Source: an uncultured Caulobacteraceae bacterium
Lineage (GTDB): Bacteria; Pseudomonadota; Alphaproteobacteria; Caulobacterales; Caulobacteraceae
Reading direction: 5' to 3'
Length of the DNA: 9,650 bases
NCBI GenBank assembly: GCA_946482375.1
Contig: CAMLRH010000082.1
Span: 1 to 9,650, forward strand
Position numbers and translations under genes: made by a program. Positions 1 through 5,305 of this stretch are shown here, one piece after another; position 1 is the stretch's first letter, and each line of letters begins with the position of its first letter. A model generated the notes under the pieces. It did not search any database, had not been told where the DNA came from, and saw only the letters and a program-made list of their open reading frames with translations.

Positions 1-236
1 CCTGGGGGCGCCCACACGCCTTACGCCTGGGGGCAAGGACTCGGCTTATCGCCCCCCCCCGGGGGTTGGCCGGCAGATGGCGGGGACGGGGGCCGCCGCG
101 GTAGCCCCCTCACCCGCTTCGCGGGAGCTCCCCCAGCGGGGGAGCATCACCTCTCCGCCGCCGTTTCTTTTTGCCTAACCCCTTGAAACCTCCACACTTG
201 TTGGGCAAAGGTCGATGTCCGGGACGAGGGGACCTC
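1..236. other. Intergenic region upstream of ihfB
   Basis: No convincing coding sequence is seen in this stretch. One forward frame stays open until a TAA near base 176, but its translation is low-complexity, rich in proline and alanine, and unlike a real protein C-terminus. The region holds a tract of nine C followed by five G (52-65), two copies of CCTGGGGGC (1-9 and 26-34) and the double hairpin listed separately. A TTGAAA at 183-188 could be a -35 box for ihfB, but no good -10 box follows at the usual distance, so no promoter is called. Confidence 0.6.
113..145. repeat. Double G/C hairpin unit upstream of ihfB
   Basis: Two adjacent perfect hairpins are visible. The first has arms CCCGC (113-117) and GCGGG (121-125) around the loop TTC. 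The second has arms GCTCCCCC (127-134) and GGGGGAGC (138-145) around the loop AGC. No T tract follows, so a simple intrinsic terminator is unlikely. The arrangement resembles the dispersed palindromic units common between genes of high-GC alphaproteobacteria. That comparison is from general knowledge; copy number in the genome cannot be seen here. A role in ending transcription of the gene to the left is possible. Confidence 0.5.
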
Positions 237-524
237 ATGATCAAGTCGGAGCTGATCGCCAGGCTGGCGACCGAAAATCCGCATCTCACCCAGCGCGACG
301 TCGAGCGCGTCGTCGGCGTCATCCTCGAGCGGATGATCAACGCGCTGGAGCGCGGCGGCCGCGTCGAGCTGCGCGGCTTCGGCGCCTTCTCCGTGCGTTC
401 GCGCCCGGCCCGCGCCGGCCGCAACCCGCGCACGGGCGACCCCGTCGACGTCCGCGCCAAGCACGTGCCCTTCTTCAAGAGCGGCAAGGAGCTGCGCGCG
501 CGCCTCAATGCCGAAGACGCCTGA
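237..524 (+). CDS. ihfB: Integration host factor subunit beta (IHF-beta)
   Basis: This encodes a 95-residue DNA-bending protein of the HU/IHF family. In known systems IHF-beta pairs with IHF-alpha, binds the minor groove and bends DNA sharply, shaping promoters, recombination sites and the nucleoid. The translation begins [10 protein letters not shown]. It carries the family signature around residues 46-67: RGFGAFSVR, then the arm-tip motif GRNPRTG, whose Pro64 is the expected DNA-intercalating residue. The C-terminal part [16 protein letters not shown] is typical of the beta subunit in alphaproteobacteria. Length matches the usual 94-100 residues. I chose the ATG at 237 because it gives the standard N-terminus and follows GAGGGG at 225-230; an upstream TTG at 171 would add 22 residues unlike the family. 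The gene overlaps the start of mscL, suggesting joint transcription. No internal oddities are seen. Confidence 0.95.
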   Translation: MIKSELIARLATENPHLTQRDVERVVGVILERMINALERGGRVELRGFGAFSVRSRPARAGRNPRTGDPVDVRAKHVPFFKSGKELRARLNAEDA

Positions 525-1029
525 GCCACCCGCAAGGCCGAGACGGCCGAGGAAGCCCCGCGAGGCCGTAGCCGAAGCGATGGCCGAGGTCGCCGAGGCG
601 GTCCCTCCGGCCGCCCGCACCGTCGTCGGCGAATTCCGTGAGTTCATCGCCCGCGGCAACGTCATCGACCTGGCCGTCGGCGTCATCATCGGCGCGGCCT
701 TCAACAACATCGTGAAAGCCTTGGTCGACGGCGTGCTGATGCCGCCCATCGGGCTCGCCATGGGCGGCTTGGACTTCTCCAAGCTGGAGTGGGTGCTGCG
801 CCCCGACAACCCGGCCACCAAGGAAGTCGAGAAGGTCGCCATCACCTACGGCGCCTTCATCAACACCCTGATCCAGTTCCTCATCGTCGCCTGGGCGGTG
901 TTCATGCTGGTGAAGCTGGTCAACTTCCTGCGCCGCAAGGAAGACGAGAAGCCGAAGGCGGTGACGACCGAGCTGCTGCTGATGGAGATCAGGGATTTGT
1001 TGAAGGGGGAGAAGCCGAGCAGCGGCTAA
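508..1029 (+). CDS. mscL: Large-conductance mechanosensitive channel MscL
   Basis: MscL is an inner-membrane homopentamer that opens under membrane tension and releases solutes during osmotic downshock. The 173-residue reading has the family hallmarks: the N-terminal helix [10 protein letters not shown] (42-51), first membrane helix with pore-lining sequence [19 protein letters not shown] (about 54-72), the MPP turn (78-80), GGLDF (86-90), second membrane helix [19 protein letters not shown] (about 114-132), and the charged cytoplasmic helix ending in [11 protein letters not shown] (156-166). Family members usually begin only a few residues before EFREF, whereas this frame has about 40 extra residues rich in Pro, Arg, Ala and Glu. 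The first ATG (508) lies inside the end of ihfB with no clear ribosome binding site; an in-frame ATG at 580 would give 149 residues and is a real alternative. The identity is secure and the start is not. Confidence 0.93.
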   Translation: MPKTPEPPARPRRPRKPREAVAEAMAEVAEAVPPAARTVVGEFREFIARGNVIDLAVGVIIGAAFNNIVKALVDGVLMPPIGLAMGGLDFSKLEWVLRPDNPATKEVEKVAITYGAFINTLIQFLIVAWAVFMLVKLVNFLRRKEDEKPKAVTTELLLMEIRDLLKGEKPSSG

Positions 1030-1150
1030 CTGGCTGTGGTAGCCACCTTTGAACGTCTGGCCTGCCTCAAAAGCCGGTGGTTGACTTAAGCGCTACCCTA
1101 TCCAATCCATGGTTTATCACCACGGGGGTTGAGGGTGCTGGGGGGCATGG
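1030..1150. other. Intergenic region before the OLD-family gene
   Basis: This 121-base gap marks the change from G/C-rich core sequence to a more AT-rich segment. A weak hairpin lies just after the mscL stop (TGGCT 1031-1035, AGCCA 1041-1045), too short to call a terminator. TTGACT at 1081-1086 resembles a -35 box, but no matching -10 element sits 16-18 bases downstream. A G-rich stretch at 1138-1145 precedes the next start codon and probably serves as its ribosome binding site. No tRNA or integrase gene is seen. Confidence 0.5.
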
Positions 1151-3097
1151 ATGGAACTTCATTCTGTAACCGTCGCCGGATTTCGGCGTTTCCGGGAACG
1201 CTCACTCCTTAGAACAAACGGAAAGCTCGTCGCGCTCGTCGGCCCGAATGAGGCGGGAAAGTCTTCACTGCTCCATGCGATCTCGCTGCTTTCTCACGAT
1301 AAGCCACCTCCGTTGAGCGACTCGACCCGAGGCGAGTCGCAGGACCTGCTTGTCGTCGAAGGTCGCTATCACTTGTCGCCCGAAGATCGAGAGGTGGCTG
1401 GAGCGCCGGGCGCTATATGGCTCCGCGTCACCAAGAGGGCAAATGGCACTCGAGACCTCTCACTAGAACCGGTACCTCCTAGCCGAGACTTCACGCCACG
1501 CCGGAAGCTAGCAGAAGCGGTGGAGGCCGCGCTCCGCAATTCAAAGGTCGTTTCGCGTTTCGACGACGAAGAGGACCTAGATGACCGTCTCGTCGAGGCG
1601 CTAGAGCTTTTGGAAAGCACCTCTCAAGACCTTTCTGCCAAGGAAATAGGTTCCGCTGAGACCGCGATAAAGGAGCTAGTATCGTATATTTCTGAGAAAG
1701 ATTCGGTCAAGCTGAGAAACCTCCCTACTCTGTTAGCTCTCTTTGTTGAAACTGAAGCGGCACCTAACCCCAACCTATCCGCTTTGAACATCTTGCGATC
1801 ACGCCTCCCCGTCGTCTTATTTTTTGGCGAGGACGATAGAGATTTGGCATCTGATTATGACCTCGCAGAGCTAGGCTCTCACGTACCAGCCGCCTTGCGC
1901 AATCTTTGCCAGATCGCTGAACTTAATATTAGCCAACTAGTAAAGGCTTACGAAGACGATAGAAAGGCTGACGTTGCCACCCTCGAAACGCAAGCAAACG
2001 ACAGATTAAAGGAGCGCTTCAAGGAGGACTGGCAGCAATCTGGCGTAAGCGTTTCTCTAAAGGTGCACAACAATCAGTTAATAGTTTTGGTGGAAAATAG
2101 GAAGCGAGAGTTTACCTCTTTTGCAGAGCGCAGCGATGGACTACGGCAGTTCGTGGCTTTGCAGGCCTTCGCCACCGGCAAAAGGAAGGATGCGCCAATA
2201 CTTCTGATAGATGAAGCCGAACAAAAGCTTCACTACGACGCGCAGGCCGACTTGATACAGATGCTAGCTAGACAACAGCTTGCATCCAAAGTGATCTACA
2301 CAACCCACTCAGCTGGATGCCTGCCGGAAGACCTGGGCAATGGCGTTAGGTTTGCTCGACCACATCGCAACGATGAAACCCGGAGCGAGATCGCCAACAA
2401 TTTTTGGTCGGAGAATGAGCCAGGATTCGCGCCGCTTCTTTTTGGAATGGGCGCGAGCACTCTTGCCTTCTTTCCCACCCGTCATGCCGTGATGGTTGAG
2501 GGGGCGTCGGATATGCTTCTACTTCCAACAATGCTTCGAGAGGCGCTGGGCAAGAGCGTTCTAGGATTCCAGCTGGTCCCCGGCCTTTCCAATTCAGATG
2601 ATGAGGGAATGATTCACGCCCCAGCAATAGGTAAAGATAACAGTATATTATACCTAGTTGACGGCGACGACGGAGGGGTAAAATTAAAGAACCGCCTTAT
2701 GCGACGAAAGGTGACCAAGGAAAATATTTTCGTTCTGTCGAACCCCTCAGGCACAGCTAATGAAGTGGAAGATTTTCTAGATATCGGACTTCTGGTTGCT
2801 GCGGCCAACAACCTGCTTCAGAAATATTATCCCAGCGCCCCGGCGCTGTCCAAAAAGGACTTGCCTGCACAAAGTCGCATGTCCGCTCTGGAAAAGGCCT
2901 TCCGCGCGCGGGCTAAAATTCCTCGTGGCAAACCTTGGCCGGGAAAGGTTGCGCTGTCGTACGAAGTACTGGACCTGTGCGCCGAAGATCCTAGCCGTCG
3001 AATCCTAGCCGCTGATCGTCGCCCCGCGCTAAGGGCAATCGGCTTAGAAATTTTGGCGCGCTTTAAGGCAATCGCTAAGGCCAACGCCACCAGTTAA
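1151..3097 (+). CDS. OLD-family ATP-dependent nuclease (ABC ATPase plus TOPRIM domain)
   Basis: This 648-residue protein joins an ABC/SMC-type ATPase to a C-terminal TOPRIM domain, the layout of OLD (overcoming lysogenization defect) nucleases. The Walker A motif is GPNEAGKS at 31-38, after an N-terminal LHSVTVAGFRRF typical of these ATPases. An ABC-signature-like SDGLRQF lies at 328-334, Walker B ILLIDEAE at 350-357 (Asp354, Glu355), and the switch histidine is in TTHS (His386). The TOPRIM part shows VEGASD (449-454; Glu450), then YLVDGDDGG (501-509; Asp504, Asp506) and EVED (538-541), the expected metal ligands. Known OLD proteins are DNA nucleases, several of them anti-phage. No UvrD-like helicase partner is adjacent, so this is not a Gabija pair as seen. 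The gene uses TTA, ATA, CTA and TTT codons far more freely than its neighbours, suggesting transfer. The start at 1151 follows a G run. Substrate and defence role are inferred. Confidence 0.88.
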   Translation: MELHSVTVAGFRRFRERSLLRTNGKLVALVGPNEAGKSSLLHAISLLSHDKPPPLSDSTRGESQDLLVVEGRYHLSPEDREVAGAPGAIWLRVTKRANGTRDLSLEPVPPSRDFTPRRKLAEAVEAALRNSKVVSRFDDEEDLDDRLVEALELLESTSQDLSAKEIGSAETAIKELVSYISEKDSVKLRNLPTLLALFVETEAAPNPNLSALNILRSRLPVVLFFGEDDRDLASDYDLAELGSHVPAALRNLCQIAELNISQLVKAYEDDRKADVATLETQANDRLKERFKEDWQQSGVSVSLKVHNNQLIVLVENRKREFTSFAERSDGLRQFVALQAFATGKRKDAPILLIDEAEQKLHYDAQADLIQMLARQQLASKVIYTTHSAGCLPEDLGNGVRFARPHRNDETRSEIANNFWSENEPGFAPLLFGMGASTLAFFPTRHAVMVEGASDMLLLPTMLREALGKSVLGFQLVPGLSNSDDEGMIHAPAIGKDNSILYLVDGDDGGVKLKNRLMRRKVTKENIFVLSNPSGTANEVEDFLDIGLLVAAANNLLQKYYPSAPALSKKDLPAQSRMSALEKAFRARAKIPRGKPWPGKVALSYEVLDLCAEDPSRRILAADRRPALRAIGLEILARFKAIAKANATS

Positions 3098-3217
3098 GTC
3101 AAATCTGCCAAACGGCGAGCACGACACACGCTCCAACCCATCCAGTCCAAAACCGTCCAACGCGGTGCAGAACCTCCAACTCGTCCACGTCCGCTGAGGC
3201 GGCGCTAACCTCTGCGG
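3098..3217. other. Intergenic region after the OLD-family gene
   Basis: No gene, tRNA or strong terminator is seen. The stretch is intermediate in base composition and marks the right edge of the AT-richer segment. It contains loosely repeated TCCAA/TCCAG words (for example 3131-3158). A short hairpin CCGC-TGAG-GCGG lies at 3191-3202. Confidence 0.45.
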
Positions 3218-3474
3218 ATGACGAACCTTCGTAAGGGGCAGGTGCGGTTGGGGCCGCGGACTTGGGCGGTGTCCGGGAGGCTTACCTTTCCGGGGCCTCG
3301 GCGGCTTCGTTGGCGCAGACCTATGGGTGTTCGCTGGGGACGATCCGCTGGCGGGCGAGGCAGGAGGGCTGGCGGCGCTGCGACGCGCATGGCGAGGGCG
3401 CGGCTCCGCGCGCCGCGCGGGCGCACCGCATTCAGGCGCTGATCGCGGAGAAATGCGGCGGCGGTCCGGCCTGA
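3218..3474 (+). pseudogene. Small helix-turn-helix protein gene with an apparent one-base frameshift
   Basis: Two overlapping frames appear to be halves of one small DNA-binding protein. From ATG 3218 the first frame reads MTNLRKGQVRLGPRTWA and then loses sense. The next frame reads VREAYLSGASAASLAQTYG, then CSLGTIRWRARQEGWRR, and ends at TGA 3474. Residues like AASLAQTYGCSLGTIRWRA look like a helix-turn-helix, and small proteins with a W-A-x-V-R-x-x-Y-L opening before such a motif are familiar to me from Caulobacter-like genomes, although I cannot name a family. Restoring one base near 3266-3271 would join the halves as TWA-x-VREAYL and give about 85 residues. Alternatively the second frame may be translated alone from TTG 3262 as a 70-residue protein. 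No good ribosome binding site favours either start. It adjoins the right edge of the OLD segment. Decay, a sequencing error or a true short gene are all possible. Confidence 0.5.
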
Positions 3475-3501
3475 GCCCTCCACCAAATCTCCGGAAAACA
3501 T

Positions 3502-3531
3502 CCACGCCGTCTGCAAGCTCGGGCGGCGTGG
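3502..3531 (+). promoter_or_regulatory. Stem-loop upstream of the tautomerase gene
   Basis: Arms CCACGCCG (3502-3509) and CGGCGTGG (3524-3531) are perfectly complementary. Pairing can extend inward through two G-U wobbles and two C-G pairs to about 12 pairs, leaving a loop of about six bases. It ends 62 bases before the tautomerase ATG. No T run follows, so it could be a leader structure or a factor-dependent end of the upstream transcript. Function is unknown. Confidence 0.4.
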
Positions 3532-3593
3532 CGGGGGCATAGGGGCGCGGCGGGCGATTGGCCCGTCTCGATCCAACCAAGAAAGACCCCCCA

Positions 3594-3815
3594 ATGCCTC
3601 TCGTGACCATCGACGTCATCAAGGACGTCTTTTCCACTGAACAGAAGCAGGCGCTGATCGCCGGCGTGACCGAAGCCATGGTCCACGTCGAGGGTGAAGC
3701 CATGCGCCCGGTGACCTGGGTGCGCGTCCAGGAGTTCGAACAGGGCGACTGGGCGATCGGCGGCAAGAGCCTGCGCGCCGCGGACGTCCACGCGCTCGCG
3801 CTCGAGCCCGCCTGA
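3594..3815 (+). CDS. 4-oxalocrotonate tautomerase-like protein
   Basis: This encodes a 73-residue small protein of the tautomerase superfamily. Such proteins form hexamers or larger assemblies with a beta-alpha-beta fold and use the amino-terminal proline, exposed after removal of Met, as a general base for keto-enol chemistry on aromatic-degradation intermediates or related acids. The start ATG 3594 gives MPLVTIDVIK, placing Pro directly after Met as required; an upstream in-frame TTG at 3558 would bury that proline, so I reject it. The middle part MRPVTWVRVQEFEQGDWAIGG (37-57, interrupted only by the usual strand) matches the family pattern, with Arg38 and Arg44 possible substrate-binding residues and the WAIGG turn typical. 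Length is slightly above the common 60-70 residues. A weak purine-rich AAGAAAGA precedes the start. No catabolic operon adjoins it, so the natural substrate is not predictable. Confidence 0.88.
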   Translation: MPLVTIDVIKDVFSTEQKQALIAGVTEAMVHVEGEAMRPVTWVRVQEFEQGDWAIGGKSLRAADVHALALEPA

Positions 3816-3823
3816 CGCGGGCT
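3805..3823 (+). repeat. Hairpin spanning the tautomerase stop codon
   Basis: Arms AGCCCGC (3805-3811) and GCGGGCT (3817-3823) form a perfect seven-pair stem. The five-base loop CTGAC (3812-3816) contains the TGA stop codon. It is directly followed by the larger hairpin at 3829-3857, so the transcript end carries two stems in tandem. Confidence 0.45.
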
Positions 3824-3828
3824 TATCG

Positions 3829-3867
3829 CCCCGCCCGCACTCCCCCGGCGGGCGGGGCTCCCCTTTT
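3829..3867 (+). terminator. Probable transcription terminator after the tautomerase gene
   Basis: A perfect ten-pair G/C stem is formed by CCCCGCCCGC (3829-3838) and GCGGGCGGGG (3848-3857) around a nine-base loop. It is followed by CTCCCC and then TTTT (3864-3867). The T run is short and offset by six bases, so this is an imperfect intrinsic terminator. If it works, the tautomerase and the downstream oxidoreductase are separate transcription units, although the latter starts only 13 bases further on. Confidence 0.55.
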
Positions 3868-3880
3868 GAAAGCTGACGAA

Positions 3881-5305
3881 ATGCAAGAGATCGAAGCCGA
3901 CTATGTCGTCGTCGGCGCCGGCTGCATGGGCCTGTCGTTCGCCGACAGCCTGCTGACCAGCGACCCGGACGCGACCATCGCCATCGTCGACCGGCGCGCG
4001 AGCCCCGGCGGCCACTGGACCGAGGCCTATCCGTTCGTGCGCCTGCATGCGCCGGCCGCGATCTATGGCGTGAACTCCATGCCGCTGGGCTGCGACGCCG
4101 TGGAGACGCGCGGCGTCAACGCCGGCCTTCTGGATCTCGCGAGCGGGGCCGAGATCCGCGACTACTTCGACCAGCTGATGCGCGAGCGCCTGCTGCCGAG
4201 CGGCCGGGTGCGCTGGCTGCCGCTGAGCGACTGGCGCGAGGGCGGCGTCGTCCGCTCGCGGACCGACGGCTCGGAACGGCGGTTGATCGCGAGGAAGCGG
4301 CTGGTCGACGCCACCCATACCGAGACGCAGCTGCCGACGAGCCAGCCGCCTGCCTTCGCGGTCGCGCCCGGCGTGCGGCTGGTCCCGCCGCATCACCTCG
4401 GCGCCATCCACGAACGGCCGTCGGGCTGGGTGGTGCTGGGCGCCGGCAAGACGTCGATGGACACCGTCGTCCAACTGCTGGAGCAGGGCGTCGAGCCTTC
4501 GGCCATCACCTGGGTCAGGCCCCGCGACCAGTGGTTCATCCCACGCGAGAAGATGCAGCCGACCGACGCCTTCTTCGAGGCCACCATCGGCGCCTTCGCG
4601 GGCGAACTGGAAGTGGCGGCCAACGCGGCCTCGCTCGACGGACTGTTCGAGGATCTGGAAGCGGCCGGGCTGATCGCGCGGATCGACCGGCGGGTGAAGC
4701 CGACCATGTACCGCTGCGCCATCGTCGGCGAGCGCGAGCTCGACCTGCTGCGGCAGGTGGAAACGGTCGTCCGGCTGGGCCGCGTCACCGCCATCGAACC
4801 GACGCGGCTCGTCATGGAGCAGGGCGAGATTTCCCGCGCGCCGGGCACGGTCTACGTCAACTGCACCGCCGACGGCATTCCGAAGAAGCCGGCCAAGCCG
4901 GTGTTCGCCGACGACCGCATCACGCTGCAGTACGTGCGCAAGTGCTCGCCCAGCTTCAGCGCCGCCTTCATCGCCCATGTCGAGGCGGGCGGCGGGAGCG
5001 AGGCCGAGAAGAACATGCTCTGCCGGCCGATCCCGGCGCCGGACGAGCCGCTCGACTGGCTGCGCGGACATTTGCACGAGGCCGGCAACCGCGTGCGCTG
5101 GGCCGAGCGGCCCGGACTGCAGGCCTGGGTGGCGACAGCGCGGCTCGACCGCTTCTCCGGCATGATCGCGCGGGCGGCGCAGGAGGGCCGGCCGGAGCGG
5201 ATGGCGATCCTCAACCGCTATCGCACGGCGATGAAGCCGGGGATTTCGCGGATCGCGGAGCTGCTGGCGGCGGCCGAGGCGCCGCGCATTCCGGAACCGG
5301 CCTAG
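3881..5305 (+). CDS. FAD/NAD(P)-binding oxidoreductase, flavin monooxygenase-like
   Basis: This encodes a 474-residue probable cytoplasmic flavoprotein. The N-terminal Rossmann motif VVVGAGCMGLSF (9-20; GxGxxG at 12-17) should bind FAD, with the acidic Asp37 at the end of the second strand. PGGHWTEAYPFVRLHAP (42-58) resembles the FAD-contacting segment of FMO/Baeyer-Villiger-like proteins. A second dinucleotide motif, VVLGAGKTSMDTV (184-196; GAGKTS at 187-192), is placed as expected for an NAD(P)H site. The layout therefore suggests an NAD(P)H- and FAD-dependent oxidoreductase or monooxygenase; I do not recognise the substrate, and the exact BVMO fingerprint is not evident. ATG 3881 is preferred, with GAAAG at 3868-3872 upstream; a TTG at 3866 in frame would overlap the terminator's T run. 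No signal peptide or membrane segment is seen. The stop TAG overlaps the stop of the convergent divL gene within CTAG. Confidence 0.8.
   Translation: MQEIEADYVVVGAGCMGLSFADSLLTSDPDATIAIVDRRASPGGHWTEAYPFVRLHAPAAIYGVNSMPLGCDAVETRGVNAGLLDLASGAEIRDYFDQLMRERLLPSGRVRWLPLSDWREGGVVRSRTDGSERRLIARKRLVDATHTETQLPTSQPPAFAVAPGVRLVPPHHLGAIHERPSGWVVLGAGKTSMDTVVQLLEQGVEPSAITWVRPRDQWFIPREKMQPTDAFFEATIGAFAGELEVAANAASLDGLFEDLEAAGLIARIDRRVKPTMYRCAIVGERELDLLRQVETVVRLGRVTAIEPTRLVMEQGEISRAPGTVYVNCTADGIPKKPAKPVFADDRITLQYVRKCSPSFSAAFIAHVEAGGGSEAEKNMLCRPIPAPDEPLDWLRGHLHEAGNRVRWAERPGLQAWVATARLDRFSGMIARAAQEGRPERMAILNRYRTAMKPGISRIAELLAAAEAPRIPEPA

Noticed and set aside
1151..3097. Gabija or PARIS defence system
   Set aside because: Gabija needs an adjacent UvrD-like GajB helicase, and PARIS has separate ATPase and TOPRIM genes. 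Here one protein holds both domains and no partner gene is next to it.
3110..3200. Possible tRNA gene as integration site at the right edge of the OLD segment
   Set aside because: I found no T-loop GGTTCGAAT-like motif with paired acceptor arms on either strand.
3044..5077. Long minus-strand open frame of 677 codons opposite the tautomerase and oxidoreductase genes
   Set aside because: Its translation is low-complexity (Arg, Ala, Gly, His rich) with no motif, while the plus strand encodes recognisable proteins. Long antisense frames are expected in G/C-rich coding DNA.
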